Origin: Chitiniphilus purpureus | Lineage (GTDB): Bacteria; Pseudomonadota; Gammaproteobacteria; Burkholderiales; Chitinibacteraceae | Assembly (NCBI RefSeq): GCF_025642115.1 | Contig: NZ_CP106753.1 | Coordinates: 3,907,501 to 3,971,500, forward strand | Direction of reading: 5' to 3' | Length of the DNA: 64,000 nt | Shown: piece after piece, positions 33,409 through 50,767 of the stretch | Layout of the letters: the number at the start of each line of letters is the position of its first letter | How positions within the stretch are numbered: the stretch's first letter is position 1 | Made by a program: the position numbers and the translations under genes | The notes under the pieces: model-generated | What the model was told of the DNA's origin: nothing | The model's database searches: none | What the model saw: only the letters and a program-made list of their open reading frames with translations

Positions 33409-36400
33409 ATTTCATTTCTCTTATTGTCCAGATTGTCAAGTCCATACTCGTCGATCAAATCCTGCTCCATCTCACGAGCTGCATCTGTATCGCCGTCAGG
33501 GTATGAACCGACCTCGTCACCATCCTGCCGGTTGCGGCCATCACGCTTCCCACGTTTGGAAACCTTGTCGTTTTTAGTGCGGCCTACATAAGGTTTACCA
33601 CTGGGGGTACGGCAACCTGGCACAACATAAACCTTGCCGTTATGGACGAGGATGCCCTGCTCCCCAATAAAGAACGTATGCGCGTTCGCCACCTCCAGGT
33701 TGTACGTCGTCAACCGCTCCACACCATCACGCACCCCCGCGACCACCACCTCCCGCTCCGCTCCCTCCACACCACCGCGCAGCAACAGCTTGTCGCCCGC
33801 CTTCAACAACCCCGCATCCCGCCAACCAGCCCCCGTCCGGAACGGATGCCCATCCGTCGCCACCAGCTCCTCACCATCCACCAGCTTCACATACACCAGC
33901 CGCCGGTCCTGATCCACCGTCGTATAGATGTCCGTGATCGGCTCGTAGGACAGATCCTCCCCCGCCGCCTTCCACTCGCTCTTCGCCAGCACCCGATCGC
34001 CCACCTGCAGGCTCGCGATCGGCTTCAGCACCGCATGACCCTCGCTATCCTGCGCATGCACCAGCGTCTCACCCGGGAAGCTGTTGCTGCCCCCACCCCC
34101 CATCGCACATTCGCACGGGTTCGAGCACTTCTTGAACCGCTTCGTCCGCCACTTGATCTTCGGGATCTTCACCGGAATCGGGATCAGCCGCGTCCAATCA
34201 AAGCACCCCGTCTCCTTGTATTCCTGATACGTCGTGTAGATGTCGTACACCGTCATCGCCACCCGGATCACCACCCACACCCATTCCCCACTCGGGTCCA
34301 GCTGGTTCGCCGGGTCGCCATTCGCGTATTCGTACAGGTTCCAACCACCCGCAATCCCGATCGGGTCGCTCGTGATGTACCGACCCGCCTGCGGGTCGTA
34401 GTAGCGGCGCGTGTTGTAGTGCAGCCCGCTTTCCACATCCTGGTACTGCCCCGCCAGCCGCAGGTTGTTGCGCAGCGCGTTGTCCACACCCAGGCTCGCC
34501 GCACCGAAGCTGTCGTATTCCGCGCGCCACACCACCCGGCCCGCCTTGTCCGTCGCCCGCAGCGGCGTGCCCAGGTGGTCGTTGTGGAAGTACGCGTACC
34601 CCATCGCCGACGTGCCGTCCTCGCCCTTGATCGCCGTCTTGATGAAGATCGGGTCGGTGCCCCAGTTGCCGTCCGGTTTCCAGCCGTACTGCGTCGTCAC
34701 CGTGCCGTTGCCGTCCGCTTCCGCAATCAGCCCTTCGTCCGCATACAGGTACAGCGTGCGCTGCGGCTCGGCCAGCGCCTGCCCGTCGTCATCCCGGTAC
34801 CGCGTCTTGACCAGCCGGTTGTCGAACGGGTCGTATACGTAGCGGGCAATCGGCTGGCCGTCGCCGTCCTGCACCTCGGTCAGCCGCCCCAGCGGGTCGT
34901 ACCGGTAGCGGGTGACGCTGGCCGCCCCACCGCCGCTGCCCACCGTCCTGCTCGTCAGCCGGCCCGTCGCGTCGTACTGGTAGGTGGTCGCACCGCTGCC
35001 ACTGCCCCGCTGGATCAACCGGTTGTTGGCGTCGTACACCAGCGCCCCGTTCACCACGCTGTGCGTCACCCGGTTGCCCGCGGCGTCGTGGCCGAACGTT
35101 TCCGTGGTGCTGCCGAACAACCCGCCACCGTCGCGGCTGACCGCGGTCAGCCGCTGTTCGTCGTCGTACCCGTATTGGTAGGTGACGGTCTGGCTGTTGC
35201 CCCCGGCACTGTCGGTCACCGCCTTCTGCTTCAGTTCTTCGCGTTTGCCGTACTGGTTGGCGATCTCGAACAGCGTCTGCTGACCCGGGTTCTTCACCTT
35301 GAGCCCGATCAGCTTGAGCAGCCCGTCGTGGCTCATCTCGCGCGTGGTGCCCCCCGGCAGCGTCAGCTTCTTGGGCGCCACCCAGTCCCAGGTGTTGACC
35401 GCGATCGTGCCTTCCCCGGGCAGTTCGATGCTGCCCAGCTGCGCATGGCTGTCGAAGTTGAACCCGACCCGGGTACCGTCCGGGTAGGTCAGCGATTGGG
35501 TATAGCCCGCCGCCGTGTAGCTGTAGCGGTAGCCCAACGTGATCTGGTTGCCGTAGCCGGTGGTCTCGCTCAGCCGGCGCCCGGCGTCGTCGTAGGTGAA
35601 CACGCCGCTGTGCGTGCCGTCGCTCCACCCGGTCAGGTTGTCCGCATCGTCGTGCGTGAAGGTGTAGACCAGGCTGGGCGTGCCTTGGCCGGCTTCGGTG
35701 ACTTCGGTGCGCAACGGCCGGTCGGCGGCATCGTAGGTGTAGTGGATCACGTTGCCCGCCGCATCGGTGATGCGTTCGTAGCGGCCGTTGGCGTTGTAGG
35801 TGTACGTGCTGGACTGGCCCAGCGGCAGCGTTTCCTTGATCAACCGGTTGGCACGGTCGTATTCGAAGCGCGTGGTGTTGCCGTTGGCGTCCTTCACCCG
35901 GATCAGGTTGCCCCGCGCATCCCAGGTCAGGTCGATGCTCTTGCCCAACGCGTTGGTGAACCTGTTGACCCGGCCCAGCGCGTCGTAGCGGTAGTAGCTG
36001 GTCTTGCCTTCGGCGTTGGTCGATTCGATCACCCGCCCGCGCTTGTCGTACTTGTCGCTGCTCACCAGCCCTTCCACCCCCAGCGGGGTCGGGTTGAGCA
36101 CGGTGCGGGTGGTCGGGCGCTCGCGCGCGTCGAACCGTTGCTGTTCCGTAAAGGTCGGGAACCGGATCTCGGTCGGCAGCAGCGTCGAGCCCAGGCTGCC
36201 GTCGCCCAGCTGGTAGCCGTAGTCGGTGGCGTTGCCCTTGCCGTCGATCTGTTTGACCAGCCGCTGGAAGTTGTCGTATTCGACTTCGGCCCGCCGCCCG
36301 TCCTCGTCCGTCTCCGCAACCGGCAGCCCCTGGCCGTTGTATTGCAGCTGGTAGACCCCGCCCACCGGGTTGGTGATGCGGGCCGCCCGGTTCATCGCGT

Positions 36401-38405
36401 CGTACGCGGTCAGCGTGGCCTTGCCCCGCGCATCGGTGGCGCTGATCTCGTTGCCCACCTTGTCGTACGCGAAGCGCCGCACCTGGCCCAGTGCGTTGGT
36501 CTCCTTGATGAGGTTGCCGGCGGCGTCCACCTCGTAGTCGATCGCGTTGCCGCGCGGGTCCACATGGCGCACCAGGTTGCCGGCGCGGTCGTACGTGTAC
36601 TGCCGCACCTGGCCTTCCGGGTCGGTGCTCTGCTTGATCAGGCCCAACCCATCGTATTCAAACTGCCAGACCGCATCGCGCGAGGTGCTGCCGTCGGCTT
36701 CCTGCCGCCCCTTGCGCGTGAACCGGGTGAGCTGCCCCAGGCTGTTGCGCTCGTACACCAGCACCCGGGCATCCGGCGTCCCCACCGCGTCGCTCCGCTG
36801 CAGCAGGTTGCCCTTGGCGTCGTACTGGTACTGGGTCTTCACCCCCAGTTCGTCCTGGTATTCGGTCAGCCGCAGGTGCAGCGGCGAGAACTGCCGCTTG
36901 ATCGTCGCGCCGTCCGGGTGGGCGAGCTCGACCACCTGTTCGAATTCGTTGGTGGTGGTGCGCGTGGTGAAGCCGCGTGCGTTGGTGTTGATCTCCACCC
37001 GGGCGCCCGTGTCGTAGCGCACGTCGCTCTCCAGGCGCCCGTTGACCACCTGTTGCAGCAGCTTGCCCACCCGGTTGTGCGTCAGGTGCTCCACCCGCCG
37101 TCCCGATGCCGTCTCCGGGCCGGTGAGCTTGCTGCTGAACTGCTTGTTCGCGTCGTCGAATTCGAATTCGTAGTCGGTCACCCCGCCGTCGGCGGCGATC
37201 CATTGCTTGACCATCTCGCCGCTGTACGACAGCTTCTCCACCCGCCCTTCCGGGTCGGTGATCTGTACGATCTGGTTGCCCTGGTTGTACTCGTACCGCG
37301 TCACCTGCCCGCGCACGTCGGTCACCTGCGTCAGCCGGTTCCAGTCGTCGTACTGGTATTTGACGCTGCGTGCCGCCAGATCCCGGCCCAGCCCCGCCAC
37401 CGGGTAGTCCCGGATCTCGGTGATCAGCTGACCCGTGTAGTGCAGCGTGAACAGCACCCGGCCCTGGTCGTCCGCCACCCCGCGCACCTGCCCGTCGCCG
37501 TCGCGCACCAGCCAGACCGCATTGCCGTTGCGATCGCCCCACGCCACCACCTGGCCCTGGGTGTTGTAGTCGATCCAGTCCCCGCCCCGGTCGATCCAGC
37601 GGAAGCCCCTGGGGTTGGCTTCGGGCGTCATGCCCAGCTGCCCGCGCTCCAGCGCGCCTGCCACCGCCGCCGGGTACTGCCGCACCGCGCGCTTCTCCAG
37701 CACCGTGCGGTTGTTGAACGCGTACCGCCCTTCCCCGCCCAGGTACAGCTCGTTGATCCGCCGGATCCCTTCCAGGTCCACCACCGGCCGCGCCATGATC
37801 AGGCCGCCGCACAGTTGCGCGTAGTCGACGTTGACGATCTGCACCGGCGGGTATTGCTCCGCCGCCGCCACGCCCATCAGCCGGTTGAACGGCGCCATCC
37901 GCGCCGGCGGCATCGGTTCGCCCTGCAGTTGCGGCTCGCCGCCGATCATCACCGTGCCCTTGCGGGGCTGCCAGTCTTCGTCCACCCAGACCCAGCAGCC
38001 GCTCGGCGCGCCACCCAGCGCCGCCTGGCCGTCCTGCACCGCCGGGGTGCCGCCCGCCCCACCGCCGCCGCCGCCACCGCCGCCACCACCGCCGTCGTCG
38101 GCCGTCTGGCTGCCGGTCAGGTTGCTCCACGATTGCGACAGGCTCTCCCAGTGCGGGTTGAACTTCCATTCCTGGCCGTCCCAGCGCCGCTGCCAGCGCA
38201 CCGCGCCGGCGGTGCTCATCACCGTCAGGTCGTCCACCGCGATGTTGGCGTAGCCATTCGGCACCGACACCGTCAGCCCATTGCCCGATTCGGCAGCCTG
38301 CGCCGGCATCGCCAGCAGCAGCGCCGCCAGCGTCGCGCCGAGCCGGACCATCCCTTTGCAGCGCGCCGCGGCACGCTTCGCCCATCCCTGTTCCATACCC
38401 GTCAT
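33390..38405 (-). CDS. Rhs2: Sec-exported Rhs/YD-repeat polymorphic toxin with Hint domain and URI/GIY-YIG-like tip
   Basis: A 1671-residue protein identical to Rhs1 over the first ~1590 residues: signal peptide, poly-Gly linker, YD repeats, core motif with DPIG and LDPSGE, and Hint domain ending GILVHNG. The last ~81 residues are unrelated to Rhs1 and read KVYVVPGCRTPSGKPYVGRT...REMEQDLIDEYGL. The YVV...KPYVGRT segment followed by Arg residues and a Glu-containing helix fits the URI/GIY-YIG nuclease toxin fold. I infer a DNase or RNase tip. It starts 14 bases after P2, as rhs1 does after P1, and its stop lies inside the imm2 gene. Confidence 0.93.
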   Translation of the reverse strand: MTGMEQGWAKRAAARCKGMVRLGATLAALLLAMPAQAAESGNGLTVSVPNGYANIAVDDLTVMSTAGAVRWQRRWDGQEWKFNPHWESLSQSWSNLTGSQTADDGGGGGGGGGGGGAGGTPAVQDGQAALGGAPSGCWVWVDEDWQPRKGTVMIGGEPQLQGEPMPPARMAPFNRLMGVAAAEQYPPVQIVNVDYAQLCGGLIMARPVVDLEGIRRINELYLGGEGRYAFNNRTVLEKRAVRQYPAAVAGALERGQLGMTPEANPRGFRWIDRGGDWIDYNTQGQVVAWGDRNGNAVWLVRDGDGQVRGVADDQGRVLFTLHYTGQLITEIRDYPVAGLGRDLAARSVKYQYDDWNRLTQVTDVRGQVTRYEYNQGNQIVQITDPEGRVEKLSYSGEMVKQWIAADGGVTDYEFEFDDANKQFSSKLTGPETASGRRVEHLTHNRVGKLLQQVVNGRLESDVRYDTGARVEINTNARGFTTRTTTNEFEQVVELAHPDGATIKRQFSPLHLRLTEYQDELGVKTQYQYDAKGNLLQRSDAVGTPDARVLVYERNSLGQLTRFTRKGRQEADGSTSRDAVWQFEYDGLGLIKQSTDPEGQVRQYTYDRAGNLVRHVDPRGNAIDYEVDAAGNLIKETNALGQVRRFAYDKVGNEISATDARGKATLTAYDAMNRAARITNPVGGVYQLQYNGQGLPVAETDEDGRRAEVEYDNFQRLVKQIDGKGNATDYGYQLGDGSLGSTLLPTEIRFPTFTEQQRFDARERPTTRTVLNPTPLGVEGLVSSDKYDKRGRVIESTNAEGKTSYYRYDALGRVNRFTNALGKSIDLTWDARGNLIRVKDANGNTTRFEYDRANRLIKETLPLGQSSTYTYNANGRYERITDAAGNVIHYTYDAADRPLRTEVTEAGQGTPSLVYTFTHDDADNLTGWSDGTHSGVFTYDDAGRRLSETTGYGNQITLGYRYSYTAAGYTQSLTYPDGTRVGFNFDSHAQLGSIELPGEGTIAVNTWDWVAPKKLTLPGGTTREMSHDGLLKLIGLKVKNPGQQTLFEIANQYGKREELKQKAVTDSAGGNSQTVTYQYGYDDEQRLTAVSRDGGGLFGSTTETFGHDAAGNRVTHSVVNGALVYDANNRLIQRGSGSGATTYQYDATGRLTSRTVGSGGGAASVTRYRYDPLGRLTEVQDGDGQPIARYVYDPFDNRLVKTRYRDDDGQALAEPQRTLYLYADEGLIAEADGNGTVTTQYGWKPDGNWGTDPIFIKTAIKGEDGTSAMGYAYFHNDHLGTPLRATDKAGRVVWRAEYDSFGAASLGVDNALRNNLRLAGQYQDVESGLHYNTRRYYDPQAGRYITSDPIGIAGGWNLYEYANGDPANQLDPSGEWVWVVIRVAMTVYDIYTTYQEYKETGCFDWTRLIPIPVKIPKIKWRTKRFKKCSNPCECAMGGGGSNSFPGETLVHAQDSEGHAVLKPIASLQVGDRVLAKSEWKAAGEDLSYEPITDIYTTVDQDRRLVYVKLVDGEELVATDGHPFRTGAGWRDAGLLKAGDKLLLRGGVEGAEREVVVAGVRDGVERLTTYNLEVANAHTFFIGEQGILVHNGKVYVVPGCRTPSGKPYVGRTKNDKVSKRGKRDGRNRQDGDEVGSYPDGDTDAAREMEQDLIDEYGLDNLDNKRNEICRCKI
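38056..38094. repeat. CCG/CCA triplet run coding poly-Gly in Rhs2
   Basis: Same tract as at 20467-20505, with the same length in both copies, encoding the glycine linker near residue 104 of Rhs2. Equal length in such a slippage-prone tract supports a recent copy event. Confidence 0.8.
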
Positions 38406-38419
38406 CTGCTGCCTGTCGT

Positions 38420-45166
<6,747 letters not shown>

Positions 45167-45218
45167 CGCTGTTCTTCTCTTGGTTGACCGGCGATCAGCC
45201 CCGCCTCATCCCGTCCTG

Positions 45219-46763
45219 TCAGGCAGCCGGCAGATTGCCCAGTACCGACGCCGGTACCTCGTAGGCCTTGCCGGAAACGGTGATCAGCGTGACCTTGCCG
45301 CTGGCCGCCTGGCCCAGCGCTGCGGTGACGGCGATCTTCTCGACGCGTTCGTTGTTGGCAAAGCGTGCCAGCGCATCGCCCAAGGCGGCGACGATGGTGT
45401 AGGTGGTCGTGGCCGACAGCGTGCTCGGCCCCTTGGGCAGCGAGACCTGCACACTGGCCGTCGCATTCTGCAGCGTGCCGGCGAGCGCCGGGCTCTGCGC
45501 CAGGATGCGTTGGCCGTAGGCCGGGGTCACGGTCAGCATCACCGTGTTGCCGACGGGCACGCCGCCGGTCTCGAACTCCACCGTGACCGGGTTCTGCAGA
45601 TCCTCGGGCAATACAATGTCGGCATTGCCGGTGGGATTGGCCGGTGCCGCGACGCCTGCCACCTTGGTGATCCGCAGCGTCGGCGCGTTGGCAATGAACA
45701 CCGGCCCCGGGGTGCCGGGCTTGTAGGCCGGCGAATTGGTGCCGTTGTAGGTGATCGATTCGCCTTCGAGGCGGATACGGCCGCCTGCACCGTTGCCGCC
45801 GGCTTCCTCGTAGTGTTCGGAGGTCCCGGCGGTCGACCACGAGCCGCGCGAACCGCCACCGGCCTGCAACTGCCCATTGCCGGCGATGCGGGTCGCCACG
45901 ATACGGATCGCACCACCCGCGCCGCCACCACCGGTGGCACCAAGCCCCGTGCCGTTCGACGATCCGCTGGCACCACCGCGTGCATAGATGCCGCCGGTCA
46001 CGCTCACCGTGCCGCTCGATGCAAGCAGGATGGCGCCACCGCCGCCACCGCCGCCGCTGCCCGGGAAGCTGTCACCGCCAGTGGCACCGCCGCCGCCGGA
46101 CCCGCCGATCAGCGGCAGCAGCAGGTCGGAACCGTAGGCCGGGCCGCCTTCGCCACCGCCGCGATCATAGGATGCGCTGTAGCTCTGACGATGCCGGTAG
46201 TTCCCCTGGCCTGCAGCGCCGTGCCCGGCACCGCCGCCGCCCGCCCGGGCGAGCGAGTCGCTGTACTGCGGGCGATAGGTGAGCATGCCACCCATGCCGG
46301 CGCCCGGCCCCAGCCCTGCGCCGCCGGCGTACAGCAGCTTCTTGGCGATCAAATCGGCAGTGGACGTACCGGTATAGGGCTTGCCGCCCCGGCCACCGTC
46401 GAATCCACCCGGCCCACCCTGGCCCGGCAGGCCATCGTCGCCCTGGCTGCCGTCACCGGCCGTGCCGCTGTCGGCCCCTTTGTCGCCATCCAGGTTGATC
46501 ACACCGGCGACCGTCACGTCGCCCGATGCCAGGATCACCACCGGCGTATTGGCGGCGTTCTTCTTGAACTTCACCGTCACGCCGGCCGGGATATTCACGG
46601 TGGTGTAGTTGAGAATGCCCGACGGCGGCAGATCGACCACCGTGTTCACCGAGGGATTGAATGCACCGTCTGCGCCGGTGCTGCCGCTTTCGAAAGCCTG
46701 CGCCATCAGCGCCGGAAGCAGGGCCAGCACTGCCAGCGCCTTCGCTTGTCTTGCCATGATCAT
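45219..46763 (-). CDS. Secreted glycine-rich protein
   Basis: This 514-residue exported protein has a signal peptide ending near AQA, residue 23. A beta-helix-like opening (GILNYTTVNIPAGVTVKFKKN) precedes a long Gly-rich region (about 95-330) with runs such as GGSGGGGATGG, then two Ig-like or FN3-like segments to the C-terminus. The ATG (MIMARQ) has a strong AAGGAGA site seven bases upstream. Glycine-rich beta-helix proteins of this kind are found on bacterial surfaces; no enzyme motif was seen. It is 52 bases upstream of P2, so it is probably cotranscribed with P2 and rhs2. Confidence 0.8.
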   Translation of the reverse strand: MIMARQAKALAVLALLPALMAQAFESGSTGADGAFNPSVNTVVDLPPSGILNYTTVNIPAGVTVKFKKNAANTPVVILASGDVTVAGVINLDGDKGADSGTAGDGSQGDDGLPGQGGPGGFDGGRGGKPYTGTSTADLIAKKLLYAGGAGLGPGAGMGGMLTYRPQYSDSLARAGGGGAGHGAAGQGNYRHRQSYSASYDRGGGEGGPAYGSDLLLPLIGGSGGGGATGGDSFPGSGGGGGGGAILLASSGTVSVTGGIYARGGASGSSNGTGLGATGGGGAGGAIRIVATRIAGNGQLQAGGGSRGSWSTAGTSEHYEEAGGNGAGGRIRLEGESITYNGTNSPAYKPGTPGPVFIANAPTLRITKVAGVAAPANPTGNADIVLPEDLQNPVTVEFETGGVPVGNTVMLTVTPAYGQRILAQSPALAGTLQNATASVQVSLPKGPSTLSATTTYTIVAALGDALARFANNERVEKIAVTAALGQAASGKVTLITVSGKAYEVPASVLGNLPAA

Positions 46764-46855
46764 CTGAAGTCTCCTTCCCTAGTCGTCGACGGCGGTTACA
46801 GTTCCAGCTTGGTGGGCACTGACCGCCATCAGGCCCTGCTTAGCGTTGTGCCGTG

Positions 46856-49800
46856 TCACGGCGCGATAATCGTCAAGGTGTTGGCCGGTCCCGCAGTGCC
46901 ATCGCTTTCGCCGCCGGGCACCTGCAGCTGCACCACGCGCGCGCCCAACACCGCATCGGCTGCCACCCGCACCGGCATGGTGAGCTTTTCGCCAAAGGCA
47001 TCGGTCGCCCATTGCGGCGCAGCGTCGAGCACGACGCCGGCGTCCGGCGTGAAACGCAGCCCTTCGACCAGCCGCAACCGGGTACCGCGGAAGACCAGGG
47101 AGATGGCTTCGCCCTGCTTGAGCACGATGGGTGACATCGAGGTCAGCACCGGCACGCCTTCGCTGATCCGGATATGCGGCATCACCGGTCCCACGACTGG
47201 TACCGGGCCGTCGCCGGTCCGGAACGTGATGACGCGGGTGCCGGGCAACGCATCGGCGGCGACATCGATCGGCAGCGACAGGCTGCGCCCGTCCGCCGCC
47301 ACGGTGATCGCACCCGGGATGACGCCATCCGGCGGCGAGAGGGTGACACCCTCGACCACCTGGAGATCGTATCCGGCATAGGTGAGTGTGCCGCGCGCAC
47401 CCGGGACGAAGCCACGCAGCTCGCCCACGGCATTGATCACGGCACCGACACTGATGCCCAGCAACGGCGCCTGGGCCGGCACGGTCCGTTCGATCGGCCC
47501 CGGTACGCCGGCGTCACCGACGCGCACCCCGACCGGCTGAGCCAACAGCAAGCCGTCGAAGGGCTGTGCGCCGGTATCGGCCCCGACCCGGACGCCCAGC
47601 ACCGGCGAGACGATCGGCGAGATGCTGGCGACCACCTGGGTGCCCAGCGTGACGCGGTTGGCGACCGTCATGACGCCGTCGGATTCTCCCGCAGGCGTCG
47701 TCACCAGCAATGCACGCTCGCCCGGCTGCGCCCCGGCGGCTGCCGCAACCGTCACGGTCAGGCTGCGGCCCTCCCCATCCACCAGTGGCGGACTGATCGA
47801 AAGCCCGTCGGCCGGTTGCAACCGCACGGCGCTGGCACTGGCAAGATTGCGGCCGCGTACGGTCAGGGTGACCGGATCGGCACCGAGCAGCAGATGGTTC
47901 GGCGTCACCGACTCGACCACCGGCAGCGGTGCGACGATCTGCAGACGCTCCAGCCCCGCACTGCCGAACCGGACAGGTGTGTCACCGGCGGTGACACGCA
48001 GCTCGCGCAGCGTCAGCGCCGCGTCGGCCGCCACCGTGACCGGGATCTCGATCCGGGTGCCGTCTGCCGATGCGCTGAGACTGCCCAGCGTGACGCCGTC
48101 GTTCGGGGCCAGCTGCACCGCCGTCACGCCGGCAAGCCCGCTGCCGCTCAACCGCAGCGTGAAGGTCGATCCGGTCACACCGACGCGTGGGGAGACGGCG
48201 CTGATGCCACTGCCCCAGACCACACCGAGCTCGCGGGCGAAGGCATGGGTTCCGACTGGCGTGCCAGGATCGCCGGCGGCGCCGACCCGTACCCCGAGCA
48301 CGCCGGATACGATGGGGCCGAGCGTCTGGTCTACCCGGCCGACCACGCTGAATGTGTTGTTCGGGCCCGCCAGCTCGCTGGAGGTGCCTGCTGCCGTGGT
48401 CACCGTCAATGTGTGCGTGCCGGTCATGGCCGCGGAGCCGACCTGCACATTGAAGGTCATGCTGCTGCCATCGGATGCGATGACCGGACTGCCGTCGATG
48501 ACGAGATCGGTCCCGGGCGAGAAGCGCAGCGCCGTGACGCCCTGCAGATGGTTGCCGCGCACAGTCAACGTGAGGTTCTGGCCCGGCAGCGCATGCAGCG
48601 GGGCGATTGAATGCACCTGCGGCAGCGGCCGGGTGATCAGCAGTCGCTCAGCCGCCGGCGTCCCCGGAAGCAGGCGCCCCTGGCCATCGGTCACCGTGAT
48701 CCGGCGCAGGCCGGCCTCGGCATCGGCCGCCACCGCGACCTGTACCCGGACCGATTTGCCGTCGGCCGCAGGCTCAGGCACCCCGATCGTCACACCGGCC
48801 ACCGGCGCCAGCGTGATACTGCGCACGTCGCCCAGCCCAGCCCCGTGCAGGGTCAGCCATTGGCTCTCGCCGACGGTGAGTCGGTCCGGCGACAGCGACG
48901 AGAAGCCGGCACCGAAGCTCACACCCAGCAGGCGGCTTGCGACCGGCCCGACCGGCACCGCCGCGGCGGGCTCGGGCGCCTGGGAGACCACCACCCCCAG
49001 CGCGGGTGCGAAGCTGACCGACAACGCACGGTAGTCGGCGGTGACGAAGACTGGCACCTCCACCGTCGCCAGGTTGGGCGAGGTGATGACGATCTTGGTC
49101 TGCCCGGCCGTCTTGCCCTTGATGCTGGCGGTCAGTTGGGTCTGACCCGCCTCGAGCACGAGCTGTGCCGGCGTGACTTCGGCAATTGCCGTGTTGGCCG
49201 AAGCCAGCTGGAAGGTATGGGTGACGGTGTCGGCACGCGAGAGCTTGAGTTTGAACGGGCGGGACACGGCATCGGGCGGAATCGCCAGGGGCATCGGTTC
49301 GATATCGAGCCGGGGCGGTGCAACGACGACGGCATTGGCCGCGGCGCTGACAAAGCCGGAGCGGCTGGCGGTCACGCTTGCCCTGCCAGGGGCCAGTGCC
49401 GCTGCCGTCACATCCACCTGCTGCACCCCGGCGGTGAACACCACCGGCGACGGCACCTTCAGCACTTCCGGATTGCTGCTGGCAAGGTCGATCTCGACCC
49501 CCCCCGCAGGTGCGGGGTGGGCCAGACGCAGCGTCAGCGTATGCTGGGTACCGGTGACGAGATCGGCCGTGGCCGGCGACAGCGAAAGCTTGTTGGCTGA
49601 GACGCCCAGCAGCGCCTCGTTGGAAACGAAGTAGGTGCCGGGGCGCGCCAGGTTTTCGGTGCGTACGCGCAGCGACAGCGATGCGACCTGGGACTGGTTG
49701 GGCACTGTCGCCGCCAGCTGGGTCTCACTCACAAAGCGGGTGGGGATCAGGTCGCCGTTGAGCAGGACCGCGCTGGTGGCGGCAAAGCGCTGGCCGGTAA

Positions 49801-50767
49801 GAACGATCTCGGCAGGCCCTTGCGCCACATCGATCCGGGCCGGCGTCAGCGCGCTCAGCACCGGCTGCAATGGCAGCACGTCCAAGGCATCGGCCAGTGT
49901 CACCTCGCCGGCATCGGTCAGGGCCGAGAAGGCGGCAAGTCCGGTCTCTGCATCCGCGGCGGCGGTCACGCGGATCATCGCCGAGCCGGCGCCAGGGGTA
50001 CCGACCACCTCGGCTGAAACGCCGTTGCGGCTGAAGCGCGGCCGGGTGAGCCCGTTCAGGCGTTGGCCGGTCAACGTCACGGTGGCGGTCTGCCCCACCA
50101 GCACGCTGGCGGGGGCCAAGTTCTGGGCGACGGGTGGCGTACCGACGGAAATCGTGCCGGACTGCAGCAGGTATGGAATGCCGCGCAGCCCCCAGGTGAC
50201 GCTGCCTGAGATCACGCCGGCCGGCACCAGCACGGCGTTCAGGTCGTTGTCCTCGGCCAGGTTGCCCACACCGACCGGCGAGGCATTGCTGTCCAGCCGT
50301 ATCGCGGCGCCCTGATGCGCGCGCAGGTGTACATGGTTGAGTTGTGGCGCCGCACCGTTGATGGCAAGCCCCTTGCCATATTCCAATACCGCGTGCTCGA
50401 TCCTGCTGGCACTGCCACCGGCCTGGATCACCCAGCTGCCCCAGCTGCCCTTGGCGCCGGTGCCGCCCTGCCGCACCGCCAGCGCCGTCACCCGGATCGG
50501 GTTCTGCGCCGACCCCGAGGCGTGCAATACGCCGCCCTGGACGATCAGATTGGCGCCCTGCCCCATGTAGACGATCACCCCCGGCTCGATCCGCAAGGTG
50601 ACGCCGCCTGGAACCACCACATCGGCATTGACCACGACCGGGCTGTCGGCGGCACGCCAGGTGGTGTCCTGGGCAAGGGTTCCGGAGGCAGCGATCTCCG
50701 CCCGGCATCCCAGGCTGATGACCCACATGCAAAGCAGCAATAGTGATTGACGCCATGCAGAGTGCAC
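46856..50767 (-). CDS. Giant secreted IPT/TIG-repeat protein with beta-helix head
   Basis: This roughly 1303-residue exported protein starts with GTG at 50767 (VHSAWRQSLLLLCMWVISLGC) behind a GGGGGG site. An in-frame ATG at 50818 has no such site. The signal peptide likely ends near CRA-E. A short beta-helix region (TLRIEPGVIVYMGQGANLIV) is followed by about ten IPT/TIG-like beta modules, with the recurrent pattern PxxxxGxxxTLTVRGxxLxxVTALRxxP. These are cell-surface Ig-like folds. It lies first in the P2-Rhs2 run, 92 bases before the glycine-rich gene, and may begin that transcript. No catalytic motif was seen. Confidence 0.82.
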   Translation of the reverse strand: MHSAWRQSLLLLCMWVISLGCRAEIAASGTLAQDTTWRAADSPVVVNADVVVPGGVTLRIEPGVIVYMGQGANLIVQGGVLHASGSAQNPIRVTALAVRQGGTGAKGSWGSWVIQAGGSASRIEHAVLEYGKGLAINGAAPQLNHVHLRAHQGAAIRLDSNASPVGVGNLAEDNDLNAVLVPAGVISGSVTWGLRGIPYLLQSGTISVGTPPVAQNLAPASVLVGQTATVTLTGQRLNGLTRPRFSRNGVSAEVVGTPGAGSAMIRVTAAADAETGLAAFSALTDAGEVTLADALDVLPLQPVLSALTPARIDVAQGPAEIVLTGQRFAATSAVLLNGDLIPTRFVSETQLAATVPNQSQVASLSLRVRTENLARPGTYFVSNEALLGVSANKLSLSPATADLVTGTQHTLTLRLAHPAPAGGVEIDLASSNPEVLKVPSPVVFTAGVQQVDVTAAALAPGRASVTASRSGFVSAAANAVVVAPPRLDIEPMPLAIPPDAVSRPFKLKLSRADTVTHTFQLASANTAIAEVTPAQLVLEAGQTQLTASIKGKTAGQTKIVITSPNLATVEVPVFVTADYRALSVSFAPALGVVVSQAPEPAAAVPVGPVASRLLGVSFGAGFSSLSPDRLTVGESQWLTLHGAGLGDVRSITLAPVAGVTIGVPEPAADGKSVRVQVAVAADAEAGLRRITVTDGQGRLLPGTPAAERLLITRPLPQVHSIAPLHALPGQNLTLTVRGNHLQGVTALRFSPGTDLVIDGSPVIASDGSSMTFNVQVGSAAMTGTHTLTVTTAAGTSSELAGPNNTFSVVGRVDQTLGPIVSGVLGVRVGAAGDPGTPVGTHAFARELGVVWGSGISAVSPRVGVTGSTFTLRLSGSGLAGVTAVQLAPNDGVTLGSLSASADGTRIEIPVTVAADAALTLRELRVTAGDTPVRFGSAGLERLQIVAPLPVVESVTPNHLLLGADPVTLTVRGRNLASASAVRLQPADGLSISPPLVDGEGRSLTVTVAAAAGAQPGERALLVTTPAGESDGVMTVANRVTLGTQVVASISPIVSPVLGVRVGADTGAQPFDGLLLAQPVGVRVGDAGVPGPIERTVPAQAPLLGISVGAVINAVGELRGFVPGARGTLTYAGYDLQVVEGVTLSPPDGVIPGAITVAADGRSLSLPIDVAADALPGTRVITFRTGDGPVPVVGPVMPHIRISEGVPVLTSMSPIVLKQGEAISLVFRGTRLRLVEGLRFTPDAGVVLDAAPQWATDAFGEKLTMPVRVAADAVLGARVVQLQVPGGESDGTAGPANTLTIIAP

